Assembly: GCA_029202445.1 (NCBI GenBank)
Contig: CP119321.1
Location: 1,178,001 to 1,242,000 of the forward strand
Direction of reading: 5' to 3'
Length of the DNA stretch: 64,000 bases
DNA from: Candidatus Microbacterium phytovorans
GTDB lineage: Bacteria > Actinomycetota > Actinomycetes > Actinomycetales > Microbacteriaceae
A program made the translations under genes and the position numbers. Shown here piece after piece: positions 7,931 through 16,928 of the stretch. The stretch's first letter is position 1. Each line of letters opens with the position of its first letter. The notes under the pieces were generated by a model. The model was not told where the DNA came from, did no database searches, and saw only the letters and a list, made by a program, of their open reading frames with translations.

Positions 7931-9148
7931 TCAGGGGATCTGGTAGTACGTGCTCGCGAGGGCGAACATGTTGAGGATCCACATCCATTGGCCCACGAGG
8001 CATGCTGCGAGCACTCCGACGCGCCAAGCGAGCGATCGCGGGAGCGCAAGCGCGCCCGACAACGGCGCGAGCGGCACGAGCAGCCGGAAGAGACTGGACT
8101 GCGGGAAGAACACGGCCAGCAAGTAGACGATGTAGCTCGCCGACCACAGCCGCACCTCCGCGCCGAGCCGGCGCACCTGCGGCACGAAGAGCAGGGCGGC
8201 GGCAACCGCCACGACTCCCACACCCAGCGCCACATAGCCCCAGACGACGTCGAGGCCCCACAGCCGGAACCAGATCGCGGCGGCCTGCACGAAACCGTCG
8301 AAGGGCACGAACGCGCCCACTTCTCCGGTCCAGGACCGGCGCCAGCTGAGCTCGGTCTCGAGGTAACCCGACGGGTCTCCGGTGACCAGACCCGCGATGA
8401 TCTGCCAGGAGAACCCGACCGCAGCGGCCCACAGCCCCAGGACCACGATGTGCACCACCTCGCGTGCCGGCAGCGGATCATTCTTACGGCGGAACCAGCG
8501 CCAGATCCCGTAGAGCGCGAGGAACAGCGAGAACGCCAGCACCCCCGGTCGCGTGTAGCCCATGAGTGGGATCAGGACGTACAGCGGAGCGAACCGGCGG
8601 CGCTGCACGCACCACAGCGCGCAGAACAACCACAGGAGGAACAGCGCCTCGGCGTACCCGATCTGGAACAACGCCGCGAGCGGTCCGCTCACGAAGAAGA
8701 CCACCGCCCACATCGCGGCGGATGCATCGATGCGGTCGCGAAGCAGCCGGTAGAGCACCAGCGCCGACAGGTATCCGGCGACGAGGGAGACGATCAACGC
8801 GCCGAGGCCGTAGTTGCCGAAGCCGACGAGCTTGGCGAGCACGGGGTAGAGCGGCATGAACGCCCACTGGTTGGTGGTGACCTCGCCGGTCTCGTCGCGC
8901 GGCAGATCGCTCGGATAGCCGAAACCCGCGATGAACGAGTACCACTCGGCATCCCAGCCCATCACGAACGAACCGATGGTGGCGTCGGGCCCGAAGCGGG
9001 AACCCTCGCCGGACAGCTCCGCCGCGATGAGCAGGAAGACGGTCGTGACCGCCCGGGCCACCACGTAGACGATCGCGATCTGCAGCGCCGGTGACAGGCG
9101 GGAGCGGGCCGACTGCGCCCGCGAGCGCGTCAGGACGCTGTCAGCCAC
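7931..9148 (-). CDS. PIG-V-like mannosyltransferase, polytopic
   Basis: 405 aa with roughly nine to ten hydrophobic helices. The WDAEWYSFIAGFGYP segment after the first helix resembles the catalytic lumenal loop (WD-x-x-WY) of PIG-V and related GT-C polyprenol-phosphate mannose-dependent mannosyltransferases; NQWAFMPLYPVL and GYAEALFLLWLFCALW also fit. It likely adds mannose to a cell-envelope glycolipid or protein on the outer face of the membrane. Its start overlaps the dapE stop by 19 bases, so it is co-transcribed behind dapE. The exact acceptor cannot be told. Confidence 0.82.
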   Translation of the reverse strand: MADSVLTRSRAQSARSRLSPALQIAIVYVVARAVTTVFLLIAAELSGEGSRFGPDATIGSFVMGWDAEWYSFIAGFGYPSDLPRDETGEVTTNQWAFMPLYPVLAKLVGFGNYGLGALIVSLVAGYLSALVLYRLLRDRIDASAAMWAVVFFVSGPLAALFQIGYAEALFLLWLFCALWCVQRRRFAPLYVLIPLMGYTRPGVLAFSLFLALYGIWRWFRRKNDPLPAREVVHIVVLGLWAAAVGFSWQIIAGLVTGDPSGYLETELSWRRSWTGEVGAFVPFDGFVQAAAIWFRLWGLDVVWGYVALGVGVVAVAAALLFVPQVRRLGAEVRLWSASYIVYLLAVFFPQSSLFRLLVPLAPLSGALALPRSLAWRVGVLAACLVGQWMWILNMFALASTYYQIP

Positions 9149-10206
9149 GCCCGAAGGCCCCGCTCGACGTCGTCGATCTGGGCGACCGCGACCCGCTCCT
9201 CGTCATGGTGCGCGAGGTGAGGGTCGCCCGGCCCGTAGTTGACAGCAGGGACACCCAGCTCGGAGAAGCGGGCCACGTCGGTCCAGCCGTACTTCGGGCG
9301 CGGCTCGGCGCCCACGGCCGCGAGGAACTCCTGCGCGAGCGGCGCGTCGAGCCCCGGCCGCGCGCCGGGGGCGACGTCGAGGATCTCCACCTCGAAGCCG
9401 GCGAAGACGTCGCGCACGTGCGCCGCGGCTTCTTCGCCGCTTCGACGAGGCGCGAACCGGTAGTTCACCTCGACCTCGCAGACATCGGGGATGACGTTGC
9501 CTGCGATGCCGCCGCGGACGCCCACCGCGTTCAGGCCCTCGCGGTAGACCAGGCCGTCGACTTCGAGGTCGCGCGTGCGGTACTCCGCCAGGCGCGCGAG
9601 AATCGGCGCCGCCTTGTGGATCGCGTTCTCGCCGATCCACGAACGGGCACTGTGGGCACGGACCCCGTGCGTGCGCACGACAGCGCGCAGCGTGCCGTTG
9701 CACCCGCCCTCGACCTGACCGTTCGAGGGCTCGCCGAGGATGGCGAAGTCTGCCTCGAAGATGTCGGGACGGGTCGCGACGAGCCGCGTGAGCGCGTTGC
9801 GATCGGAATCCACCTCTTCGTGGTCGTACCAGATCCACGTGAGGTCGACGCGCGGTTCGACGAGCTCGGCGGCGAGCTTCAGCTGCACCGCGACACCGGC
9901 CTTCATGTCGACGGTGCCGCGCCCCCACAGGTAGGGCTCGCCGTCGATCTCGATGTCCCGCGTGGGCAGGTTCTCGTTGATCGGCACTGTGTCGATATGG
10001 CCCGCGATCGCGACGCGCTGCGCCCGCCCGAGACGCGTGCGGGCGATGATCGTGTCACCGTCGCGCTCGACATGGAGATGAGGGTAGGCGCTGACGGCAG
10101 CGTAGATGGCGTCGGCGAGGGTCGTCTCGTCGTCGGAGACGCTGGGGATGTCGCAGATCGCACGCGTGAGCTCGAGCGCGGAGACGGTCAGATCGAGCGT
10201 GGGCAT
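9130..10206 (-). CDS. dapE: succinyl-diaminopimelate desuccinylase
   Basis: 358 aa from ATG 10206. M20 metallopeptidase-fold enzyme hydrolysing N-succinyl-LL-2,6-diaminopimelate in lysine and peptidoglycan synthesis. AGHIDTVP, GRGTVDMKAG, DHEEVDS and the C-terminal LAHHDEE supply the dinuclear zinc ligands and catalytic Glu. The start is fixed by a leaderless-type TAGAAT box 7 nt upstream. It is divergent from dapD, so the two succinylase-branch enzymes share an intergenic control region of 73 bp. Confidence 0.95.
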   Translation of the reverse strand: MPTLDLTVSALELTRAICDIPSVSDDETTLADAIYAAVSAYPHLHVERDGDTIIARTRLGRAQRVAIAGHIDTVPINENLPTRDIEIDGEPYLWGRGTVDMKAGVAVQLKLAAELVEPRVDLTWIWYDHEEVDSDRNALTRLVATRPDIFEADFAILGEPSNGQVEGGCNGTLRAVVRTHGVRAHSARSWIGENAIHKAAPILARLAEYRTRDLEVDGLVYREGLNAVGVRGGIAGNVIPDVCEVEVNYRFAPRRSGEEAAAHVRDVFAGFEVEILDVAPGARPGLDAPLAQEFLAAVGAEPRPKYGWTDVARFSELGVPAVNYGPGDPHLAHHDEERVAVAQIDDVERGLRAWLTAS

Positions 10207-10213
10207 GACGTCG

Positions 10214-10219
10214 ATTCTA
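10214..10219 (-). promoter_or_regulatory. -10 box of dapE (TAGAAT, leaderless)
   Basis: On the − strand TAGAAT ends 7 nt before the dapE ATG at 10206, with no Shine-Dalgarno between. This suggests a leaderless dapE mRNA. Confidence 0.7.
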
Positions 10220-10267
10220 TCGAGACGTCCGATGACCACCGCGGTCGATGGGCCGCCATGGGCCGGA

Positions 10268-10273
10268 TAGCCT
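10268..10273 (+). promoter_or_regulatory. -10 box of dapD (TAGCCT, leaderless)
   Basis: TAGCCT ends 6 nt before the dapD ATG at 10280. A GGGGA lies between box and start but is too close to the start codon to be a good Shine-Dalgarno. Confidence 0.65.
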
Positions 10274-10279
10274 GGGGAG

Positions 10280-11224
10280 ATGAGCGAGCAGCGGTGGGTT
10301 TGGGGTGTCGGGCTGGCGACGGTGGACCGTGGCGGTGTCGTCCTCGACACGTGGTTCCCGGCGCCCGCACGCGGACGCGCCCCGGAGCGACCCGACCTGG
10401 CGCTCGTCGCCGACGGAGTCGGAGAGGACGAGCGTCGCGACGTGAGCATCGAGTCCGTCGTCGTCGAGATCGACCTGGATGCCGCCCCCGCCAGCACGTC
10501 AGATGCCTACCTCCGGCTGCATGCACTCTCGCACCGGCTCGTCGCCCCCAACGAACTCGATCTGACAGGCATTTTCGCCCACCTGCCGAATGTGGCGTGG
10601 ACGAACGCGGGCCCGGTTCACCCCGACGCGCTGACCCGGCTCCGCCCGCGCCTGCAGCGCGCCGGCATCCAGGTACAGAGTCTCGACAAGTTCCCGCGAC
10701 TGCTCGACTACGTCGTCCCGCCCGGGGTCCGGATCGCCGACGCCTCGCGCGTGCGCCTCGGTGCGCACCTCGCGCCGGGAACGACGGTCATGCACGAGGG
10801 ATTCGTGAACTTCAACGCGGGAACGCTCGGCGCGTCGATGGTCGAGGGACGCATCTCGCAGGGCGTCGTGGTCGGCGACGGCAGCGACATCGGCGGTGGC
10901 GCCTCGATCATGGGCACACTGTCGGGCGGTGGCAGCCACCGCGTCTCGATCGGCTCCCGCACCCTTCTCGGAGCCAATGCGGGCATCGGCATCTCCCTGG
11001 GTGACGACTGCGTCGTGGAGGCGGGCCTCTACGTCACCGCGGGCTCGAAGATCGTGCTGGCCGACGAGCCCGCGCGTGCCGATGGCACCCGTCCCTCGGT
11101 GAAGGGCGCCGAGCTGTCGGGGCGCAACGGCATCCTGTTCCGCCGCAACTCGCTCACCGGGGCGATCGAAGCCGTGCGCCGACGCGGCGTCGGCGTCACG
11201 CTCAACGAGGCGCTGCACGCCTGA
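10280..11224 (+). CDS. dapD: tetrahydrodipicolinate N-succinyltransferase
   Basis: 314 aa. Transfers succinyl from succinyl-CoA to 2,3,4,5-tetrahydrodipicolinate, the step before DapC and DapE. The C-terminal half is a left-handed parallel beta helix of hexapeptide repeats ([36 protein letters not shown]), with [14 protein letters not shown] and [20 protein letters not shown] characteristic of the actinobacterial type. Divergent from dapE; dapC is 2.7 kb away. Confidence 0.95.
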   Translation: MSEQRWVWGVGLATVDRGGVVLDTWFPAPARGRAPERPDLALVADGVGEDERRDVSIESVVVEIDLDAAPASTSDAYLRLHALSHRLVAPNELDLTGIFAHLPNVAWTNAGPVHPDALTRLRPRLQRAGIQVQSLDKFPRLLDYVVPPGVRIADASRVRLGAHLAPGTTVMHEGFVNFNAGTLGASMVEGRISQGVVVGDGSDIGGGASIMGTLSGGGSHRVSIGSRTLLGANAGIGISLGDDCVVEAGLYVTAGSKIVLADEPARADGTRPSVKGAELSGRNGILFRRNSLTGAIEAVRRRGVGVTLNEALHA

Positions 11225-11239
11225 TTCGAGGCGCGGGCC

Positions 11240-11596
11240 TCAGTCCCGGAGTGCGGCGGCTCTCGCCTCACGGTGCTCGTCGGCGGTGATCACCCCGCGC
11301 GCGAGCAGATCGTCGAGTTCGCGCAGCCGCTCCTCGATCGAGCGGGCGGCAGCGGGTGCGGCGAGAACGTCGCTCTTGAGCACCTTCGCCGCCAGGGCGG
11401 CATCGACGGTGAACGGGTCCGTTCCCGCATCCCGCAGGATGCGGTACTTCCGGTAGCCAACGACGGCGCTGAAGATCACCCCGATCACCATGAGCAAGAC
11501 CACCACGCCGAAGAAGCCCGCGAAGCCCGCCGAGGCGCCCATGGTCGGGTCGACCGGCTCGATGATGATGTCGTCGATCAGCTCCGCGGCGCGCAT
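11240..11596 (-). CDS. single-pass membrane protein with C-terminal SHOCT domain
   Basis: 118 aa from ATG 11596. One transmembrane helix (FAGFFGVVVLLMVIGVIFSAVV) is followed by a basic turn and, at the C-terminus, IEERLRELDDLLARGVITAD with EHREARAAAL, a SHOCT (short C-terminal) domain often found in oligomerising membrane proteins. Function unknown. The start is set by a leaderless TACGCT 6 nt upstream; longer in-frame starts to 11659 lack such a signal. Converges with dapD. Confidence 0.78.
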   Translation of the reverse strand: MRAAELIDDIIIEPVDPTMGASAGFAGFFGVVVLLMVIGVIFSAVVGYRKYRILRDAGTDPFTVDAALAAKVLKSDVLAAPAAARSIEERLRELDDLLARGVITADEHREARAAALRD

Positions 11597-11602
11597 GTCC
11601 AC

Positions 11603-11608
11603 AGCGTA
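11603..11608 (-). promoter_or_regulatory. -10 box (TACGCT, leaderless) of SHOCT-domain gene
   Basis: TACGCT on the − strand ends 6 nt before ATG 11596; no Shine-Dalgarno is visible. Confidence 0.6.
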
Positions 11609-11675
11609 GCGCGCAGGTCCACATGCATAGACGGTCGTCCGCACTGCCGTCGCCGGCACGTCGCTACGGGTGAGA

Positions 11676-12438
11676 TCAGTCGCGGATGCGCACCGACAGG
11701 CAGGTGACGCACCCCTCGAGCTTCTCGAACTCCGTCACGGGCACCGTGACGACCTCCAGGCCCCTGTCGCGGTACAGCGCGGCTGTCGCGGGGGCATCGG
11801 ACGACATGAGGACGGTGCCGGGATCGAGCACGACGACCGCGGTGCCGTGCTCCTCCGGGACGGGAAGGAAGACCGGGAAAGCGTCGGGATCGTCGACCAG
11901 CGGCGCATACCCGACGACGGTGCCGTCCGGCAGCGCGGTGACCCCCGATTTGAGGTGCAGCACGCGCGTCACCGGAACCTCGACGACATCCCACCCGCGA
12001 GGCTCCAGCAGGCCACGCAACTGAGCGATCCCCGCCGCGTTCGTCCGCGACGACGCGCCGACGTAGGCGGTGCGGTCCACCTTGAGCACGTCGCCGCCGT
12101 CGAGCGCGCCGGGGGCGTCGATCGACGCCACCTCCAGCCCGAGCCGCTCCGCCGCCGTACGCGCCGTCGGCGCCTCGCCGCGTCGAGCTTCCGCCCCCGC
12201 GCGGCCGAGCACGATCAGGTCACCGAAAACGATCAGCGCGTCCTCGACGAAGACGCCCGTCGGGCTGAGCATCGTCGGCGGGAACCTCCACGACCTCCCA
12301 ACCGCGTGTCCGGAAGGCGTCGACGTAGCCCTCCCACTGGGTACGCGCGAGCCCGACGTCCACGGGCACACGTTCGAGGTGGGTGAGCTCGCCGTCAGCC
12401 AGCTGGGAGGAGGGTCGACGAACGAGAAGACGCGGCAT
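11676..12438 (-). pseudogene. dimethylargininase/amidinotransferase-family gene with a one-base frameshift
   Basis: The first 60 codons (MPRLLVRRPSSQLADGELTH to PADDAQPDG) and the rest (GVFVEDALIVFGDLIVLG to the end) lie in different frames. Removing one C of the three at 12256-12258 (GGG to GG in the coding strand) joins them as ADDAQPDGVFVEDALIV and gives a 253-aa protein, the normal length of bacterial dimethylarginine dimethylaminohydrolases. The catalytic residues of that fold are present: His in LHLKSG and Cys in GCVTCLSV. The intact enzyme would release citrulline from (methyl)arginine. It is either a recent frameshift or a homopolymer sequencing error. Lies downstream of gltA on the same strand. 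Confidence 0.8.
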
Positions 12439-12503
12439 CCCTCGACCTTATCGGGGTGAGAGACGACCCGAACGGATGCCGGAAAGCGGTGGTGGAGTCG
12501 GGG

Positions 12504-13796
12504 TCAGATGCCCGGGTAGTCCCGCTGCGGCGACCCGGTGTAAAGCTGCTGCGGCCGCCCGATCTTCGTCTGCGGGTCGAGCTGCATCTCGCGCCAGTGC
12601 GCGAGCCAGCCCGGAAGACGGCCGATCGCGAACAGGGGCGTGAACATGCGGGTCGGGAAGCCCATCGCCTTGTAGATGACGCCCGTGTAGAAGTCGACGT
12701 TCGGGTAGAGACGACGCTCCTTGAAGTAGTCGTCGTTCAATGCGATGTCCTCGAGCTCCTTGGCGAGGTCGAGGAGCGGATCGTGCACGCCCAACTCCTC
12801 CAGCACCTCATCCGCGGACTCCTTCACGAGCTTGGCGCGGGGGTCGTAGTTCTTGTAGACGCGGTGACCGAAGCCCATGAGCTTCACCCCGTCTTCCTTG
12901 TTCTTGACTCGCTCGACGAAGCGCTGCACGGTCTCACCCGAATCGCGGATCCGCGCCAGCATGTCGAGGACGGCCTCGTTCGCTCCGCCGTGAAGCGGCC
13001 CGTACAGCGCGTTGATGCCCGCGGAGATGGAGGAGAACTGGTTGGCGCCGGTCGATCCGACCAGGCGGACCGTGGACGTCGACGCGTTCTGCTCGTGGTC
13101 TTCGTGCAGGATGAGGAGCCGCTCCAGTGCGCGCGAGGTCACGGGATTCACCTCGTAGAGCTCAGCGAGGACCCCGAAGTTGAGCTTCAGGAAGTTGTCG
13201 ACGAAGCTAAGCGAGTTGTCCGGGTAGAGGAACGCCTGACCGATGCTCTTCTTGTGCGCGTAAGCCGCGATCACGGGCAGCTTCGCGAGCAGCCGGATCG
13301 TGTTGAGTTCGACGTGGTCGGGGTTGTTGGGGTCGGACTGGCCCTCGTAGTACGTCGACAGCGCCGCCGTGGCGGCAGAGAGCATCGACATCGGGTGCGC
13401 CGTGTGCGGCAGCGCGGAGAAGAAGCGCTTGAGGTCTTCGTGCAGCAGCGTGTGGCGACGGATCTTGTCGTCCCACTCGCCCAGCTGATCCGCGGTCGGC
13501 AGGTCGCCGTACAGAAGCAGCCACGCGACCTCGAGGTAGGTGCTGTTCGTCGCGAGTTGCTCGATCGGGTAGCCCCGATAACGAAGGATGCCCTCGTCGC
13601 CGTCGATGTAGGTGATCGCGGACTTCGTGGCGGCCGTGTTGACGAAGCCGTAGTCGAGCGCCGTGTGGCCCGTCTGCTTCGTGAACGTCGAGAAATCGAC
13701 GGTCGGAATACCTTCGGTGCCGGTGAGGATCGGCAGCTGCGCCGTCCGCTCTCCGACGGTGACGGTGGCCTGCTGGGGGGTGCCCGACTCGCTCAC
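12504..13796 (-). CDS. gltA: citrate synthase
   Basis: 430 aa, hexameric type II length. Condenses acetyl-CoA and oxaloacetate to start the TCA cycle. The active-site blocks are present: GPLHGGANEAV, MGFGHRVYK and YPNVDFYTG (catalytic Asp), with the N-terminal beta domain typical of Gram-negative/actinobacterial long forms. GTG start at 13796 is preceded by AAGGAGG. The 100-bp upstream gap carries several TAGNNN-type -10 candidates on the − strand but none stands out. Confidence 0.96.
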   Translation of the reverse strand: MSESGTPQQATVTVGERTAQLPILTGTEGIPTVDFSTFTKQTGHTALDYGFVNTAATKSAITYIDGDEGILRYRGYPIEQLATNSTYLEVAWLLLYGDLPTADQLGEWDDKIRRHTLLHEDLKRFFSALPHTAHPMSMLSAATAALSTYYEGQSDPNNPDHVELNTIRLLAKLPVIAAYAHKKSIGQAFLYPDNSLSFVDNFLKLNFGVLAELYEVNPVTSRALERLLILHEDHEQNASTSTVRLVGSTGANQFSSISAGINALYGPLHGGANEAVLDMLARIRDSGETVQRFVERVKNKEDGVKLMGFGHRVYKNYDPRAKLVKESADEVLEELGVHDPLLDLAKELEDIALNDDYFKERRLYPNVDFYTGVIYKAMGFPTRMFTPLFAIGRLPGWLAHWREMQLDPQTKIGRPQQLYTGSPQRDYPGI

Positions 13797-13897
13797 GAAG
13801 CCTCCTTGCGGTCGATCTAGGCGGTCTCTACAGACTACTGGCCCTCACGGCCTACTCCGATCGGCGCCAAAGGATCACGGCATCCGTAGGAGGAAGT

Positions 13898-15025
13898 CTA
13901 CGAGGGCACCCGCGACTCTTCGGTCGCTGTCAGACGCTCCGCCGCTGCCTCGATGCGTTCATCGGTCGCCGTGAGCGAGAAGCGCACATGCTGGGGGAAG
14001 TGCGTTCCGTAGAAGTGCCCCGGACCGGCCAGGATGCCGAGGTGCGCCAGCCGACGCATCGTCTCCCACGCGTCCTCCCCCGCCGTCGCCCACAGATAGA
14101 GGCCACCCTCGCTGTGGTCGATCCGGAAGCCCGCGCGCTCCAGCGCCGGCTTCAGCACCGCGCGCCGCGCGCGGTACAGCTCGCGCTGCGCCGCGACATG
14201 CGCGTCGTCGCCGAGAGCGGCGACCATGGCCGCCTGGACCGGTGCGGGAAGCATGAGACCGAGGTGTTTGCGGGCCGTCAGCAGCCGCGCGACGATCGAG
14301 GCGTCGCCGGCCAGGAAGGCGGCGCGGTACCCCGCGAGATTCGACTGCTTGCTCAGCGAGTAGACGGACAGCAGTCCCGAGAGGTCGCCCTCGGTGACGC
14401 GCGGGTCCAGCAGGCTGGGTACGGGCTCGGCCGCCCATGCGCCGTCCCAGCCGAGTTCCGCGTAGCACTCGTCGGATGCCAGCACGGCACCGAGCTCACG
14501 GGCGCGCGCGACCGCGCGGCGGAGTTCGGCGACGTCGAGCACCCGACCGTCGGGGTTGCCCGGCGAGTTGATCCACACCAGTCGCGTGCCCTCCGGCCAC
14601 GCGTCGGGGTCGTCGGCAGCCAGCGGCGTCGCTCCGACGAGTCGGGCACCGACCTCATACGTGGGGTAGGCAGCCCGCGGGTGCACGACGACATCGCCGG
14701 GCCGCACGTCGAGCAGGAGCGGCAGCAACGCCACCAGCTCCTTGGAGCCGACGGTCGGGAGCACCTGGTCGACGGTGAGGCCGGCTACTCCCCGCCGGCG
14801 GGCGTACCACGCGACGATGGCTTCTCGAAGGAGCGAAGACCCGACCGTCTGCGGGTAGGCGTGCGCGTCGGTCGCGGCGCGCAACGCGTCGGCGACGACA
14901 TCGGGAGTGGGGTCGACGGGAGAGCCGATGGAGAGGTCGACGATGCCGCCGGGGTACGCACGAGCGGTGGCCGCGAAGGGGGCCACGGCATCCCAGGGGT
15001 AATCGGCGAGGTCGCGGACGGCCAT
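13898..15025 (-). CDS. dapC: succinyldiaminopimelate transaminase
   Basis: 375 aa class-I PLP aminotransferase. SLSKQSNLAGYR carries the Schiff-base Lys, SPGNPDG the cofactor region, ASDECYAELGW the Asp/Tyr pair and VRFSLTATDERI the C-terminal Arg. The combination with an overlapping upstream ferredoxin gene (ATGA) is the standard actinobacterial fdx-dapC pair, which supports the DapC assignment over other aminotransferases. It forms N-succinyl-LL-diaminopimelate between DapD and DapE. Confidence 0.9.
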   Translation of the reverse strand: MAVRDLADYPWDAVAPFAATARAYPGGIVDLSIGSPVDPTPDVVADALRAATDAHAYPQTVGSSLLREAIVAWYARRRGVAGLTVDQVLPTVGSKELVALLPLLLDVRPGDVVVHPRAAYPTYEVGARLVGATPLAADDPDAWPEGTRLVWINSPGNPDGRVLDVAELRRAVARARELGAVLASDECYAELGWDGAWAAEPVPSLLDPRVTEGDLSGLLSVYSLSKQSNLAGYRAAFLAGDASIVARLLTARKHLGLMLPAPVQAAMVAALGDDAHVAAQRELYRARRAVLKPALERAGFRIDHSEGGLYLWATAGEDAWETMRRLAHLGILAGPGHFYGTHFPQHVRFSLTATDERIEAAAERLTATEESRVPS

Positions 15026-15345
15026 CAGTGCGTCTGCGGAGGCAGGGCGGCGATCAGCGGGTGATCCTTCGAGAGGACGCCGATCTTGGCGGCGCCACCG
15101 GGCGAGCCGATGTCATCGAAGAACTCGACGTTCGCGGAGTAGTAGTCCTGCCACTCGTCCGGGAGGTCGTCTTCGTAATAGATCGCCTCGACGGGGCAGA
15201 CCGGTTCGCACGCCCCGCAGTCGACGCACTCGTCGGGGTGGATGTACAGGGAGCGCTCACCCTCGTAGATGCAGTCGACGGGGCACTCGTCGATGCACGC
15301 ACGGTCCTTCACATCCACACAGGGCAGGGCGATCACATACGTCAC
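15025..15345 (-). CDS. fdxA: 7Fe ferredoxin (3Fe-4S/4Fe-4S)
   Basis: 106 aa. Cysteines at 9, 17, 21 and 25, then 40, 43, 46 and 50, in CIDECPVDC and CVDCGACEPVC, give the two-cluster FdxA/FdxC pattern with a long acidic C-terminal extension. A cytosolic low-potential electron carrier; the partner is unknown, since no cytochrome P450 or oxidoreductase is adjacent. GTG 15345 follows a leaderless TAGACT box by 7 nt. Overlaps dapC by 1 base (ATGA). Confidence 0.93.
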   Translation of the reverse strand: MTYVIALPCVDVKDRACIDECPVDCIYEGERSLYIHPDECVDCGACEPVCPVEAIYYEDDLPDEWQDYYSANVEFFDDIGSPGGAAKIGVLSKDHPLIAALPPQTH

Positions 15346-15352
15346 GCCTTCG

Positions 15353-15358
15353 AGTCTA
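15353..15358 (-). promoter_or_regulatory. -10 box of fdxA-dapC (TAGACT, leaderless)
   Basis: TAGACT on the − strand ends 7 nt before the GTG of fdxA; no Shine-Dalgarno is seen. Confidence 0.65.
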
Positions 15359-15363
15359 GTTCG

Positions 15364-15777
15364 TCACTCCGCGTGAGGTCCGCCGACGGGCGCAGTCGGC
15401 ACGGATGCCGGACGCGTCACGCTGGGCCACGCGACGATGATCGCCGCGACGAGCGGGACGACGACGGTCCACACCAGACCCGTCGAGATCTGGCCGTCGT
15501 CGGGAGCGGGGACGATGACCGAGCCACCCGGACCGCGCCCCGAGAAGAGCAGCGTCGCGATCATGACGCCGAGCCCTGTCGACAGCGCCGCCCAGCGGTC
15601 GGCCGTCAGGAGCCGCACCGCGAGGACGATCGCCGCAGCCCCGACGATCGCGACGAGGAGACCGACCGGGAACCATCCCCACATCGCCGACTGAGCCACG
15701 GTGCCGGCTACGCCGAAGACGAATCCGATAATCAGCGCGACGAGCCAGGTGCCGGCCCGGGAAAGCGTCATACTCAC
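15364..15777 (-). CDS. four-helix membrane protein (DUF6113-like)
   Basis: 137 aa with four hydrophobic segments (LVALIIGFVFGVAGTVAQS, FPVGLLVAIVGAAAIVLAV, LSTGLGVMIATLLF, GLVWTVVVPLVAAIIVAWPS) and a short polar tail. It looks like the actinobacterial DUF6113 family by size and topology. No function known. It lies just upstream of fdxA but has its own TAGACT box. Confidence 0.7.
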   Translation of the reverse strand: MSMTLSRAGTWLVALIIGFVFGVAGTVAQSAMWGWFPVGLLVAIVGAAAIVLAVRLLTADRWAALSTGLGVMIATLLFSGRGPGGSVIVPAPDDGQISTGLVWTVVVPLVAAIIVAWPSVTRPASVPTAPVGGPHAE

Positions 15778-15783
15778 CGCGTC

Positions 15784-15789
15784 AGTCTA
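15784..15789 (-). promoter_or_regulatory. -10 box (TAGACT, leaderless)
   Basis: Ends 6 nt before the GTG at 15777 of the four-helix membrane protein gene. It matches the fdxA box exactly in sequence. Confidence 0.6.
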
Positions 15790-15830
15790 GGCCGCGGTGT
15801 AGGCCGCAACGCAGAGCGAACGCCGAGAGC

Positions 15831-16145
15831 TCACGCGGCGATACCCGCCAGCCGCAGCAGCGCGGCCACGGCGGCCGCGGCGACCACGACGACGAGGAAG
15901 GGGGCGCGGATCAGCAGGAGTCCCGCCGCCACGAGGAGTGCGGGGACACGGGCATCGACGACCACGTTCTGGCCGGCTCCCAGCGTCTGAACGGCGACGA
16001 GCGCAGCCAACAGCGCGACGGTCAGGAGGTCGGTGATGCGCGACGGCGTCGGCGCATCGAACCAGCGCGGCGGGATCAGGTATCCGAGCGCCTTGAGCCC
16101 GACGCACACGATCGAGGCGAGGAGGACGGCGTTCCAGAGGGTCAT
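15831..16145 (-). CDS. AzlD-family branched-chain amino acid transport subunit
   Basis: 104 aa, three to four hydrophobic helices (WNAVLLASIVCVGLKALGYL, DLLTVALLAALVAVQTLG, PALLVAAGLLLIRAPF). AzlD is the small partner of AzlC in export of branched-chain amino acids and analogues. Its ATG overlaps the azlC stop (ATGA), so the two subunits are co-translated. Other substrates (e.g. methionine, as for BrnFE) are possible. Confidence 0.85.
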   Translation of the reverse strand: MTLWNAVLLASIVCVGLKALGYLIPPRWFDAPTPSRITDLLTVALLAALVAVQTLGAGQNVVVDARVPALLVAAGLLLIRAPFLVVVVAAAAVAALLRLAGIAA

Positions 16146-16870
16146 GAGGCCACCTCCGGCGTGCGGGTGCCGAGCCAGTTCGTCCAGCCCACGACGACGG
16201 CCACGAGCGCGGCGACGAGCACGGGGATGCCGGGCATCAGCGCAGGCGTGAGCACGGTCGCGACCACCGCCGCGCCCACGCCGACGGCGATCGCCTGGCG
16301 ACGACGCAGCCGAGGCCACAGCAGCGCGAGGAAGGCGGCCGCCGCCGCGGCATCCAGCCCGTATGCTCTCGAGTCGCCGAGCACGTCGCCCAGGAGCGCA
16401 CCCGCCAGCGTCGTGAGGTTCCAGCCGATCCAGATGCCGACGCCCGTGACCCAAAAGCCCACGCGTCGGGCGCGCGGCGTCGGCTGGGCCAATCCGACCG
16501 CCGTCGACTCGTCGATCGTGAAGTGGGCCGCCGTCGCACGCCGCCACCCGCCGGCACCGATCATCGGCGAGACGCGCAGCCCGTACGCGACATTGCGGAC
16601 GCCGAGGAGGCCGGCAGAGGCGATGGCCGCCGGCGCAGCGGCGAGTCCGCCGGCGCCGATGACGCCCACGAAAGCGAACTGCGATCCGCCCGTGAACATG
16701 AGGAGACTCGGCACGCAGGTCTGCCACACGTCGAGACCGGATGCCACGGACAGCGCACCGAACGACACTCCGTAGGCACTCGTCGCAAGCGTTACCCCGA
16801 CGCCGTCGCGCCAGGCCCGGCGGATGTCGCGATCATCGGAATCGGCAGCTGGCTGATTCGATGAACGCAT
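16142..16870 (-). CDS. AzlC-family branched-chain amino acid exporter
   Basis: 242 aa. ATSAYGVSFGALSVASGL, MFTGGSQFAFVGVIGAGG and LGVRNVAYGLRVSP are the AzlC/BrnF core repeats, with about six or seven membrane helices. Works with AzlD to expel excess branched-chain or sulfur amino acids. Divergent from an XRE-cupin regulator, a frequent partner of AzlCD loci. A -10-like TATCGT lies at 16885-16890 on the − strand. Confidence 0.9.
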   Translation of the reverse strand: MRSSNQPAADSDDRDIRRAWRDGVGVTLATSAYGVSFGALSVASGLDVWQTCVPSLLMFTGGSQFAFVGVIGAGGLAAAPAAIASAGLLGVRNVAYGLRVSPMIGAGGWRRATAAHFTIDESTAVGLAQPTPRARRVGFWVTGVGIWIGWNLTTLAGALLGDVLGDSRAYGLDAAAAAAFLALLWPRLRRRQAIAVGVGAAVVATVLTPALMPGIPVLVAALVAVVVGWTNWLGTRTPEVAS

Positions 16871-16882
16871 GGTCGAAATGAT

Positions 16883-16924
16883 GAACGATATTGCCTGCGT
16901 TCGTCAAATCGGCCGTACGTTTGA
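16883..16924. promoter_or_regulatory. divergent operator region with two inverted repeats
   Basis: Two inverted repeats fill the 58-bp gap between azlC and the regulator. GAACG (16883-16887) / CGTTC (16898-16902) covers the azlC -10 candidate; TCAAA (16904-16908) / TTTGA (16920-16924) covers the regulator's -10. This layout fits a regulator that represses azlCD and itself. Direct proof of binding is lacking. Confidence 0.45.
16916..16921 (+). promoter_or_regulatory. -10 box of XRE regulator (TACGTT, leaderless)
   Basis: TACGTT ends 7 nt before ATG 16929. The longer in-frame start at 16869 would place the operator inside the gene, so 16929 is preferred. Confidence 0.6.
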
Positions 16925-16928
16925 AACA

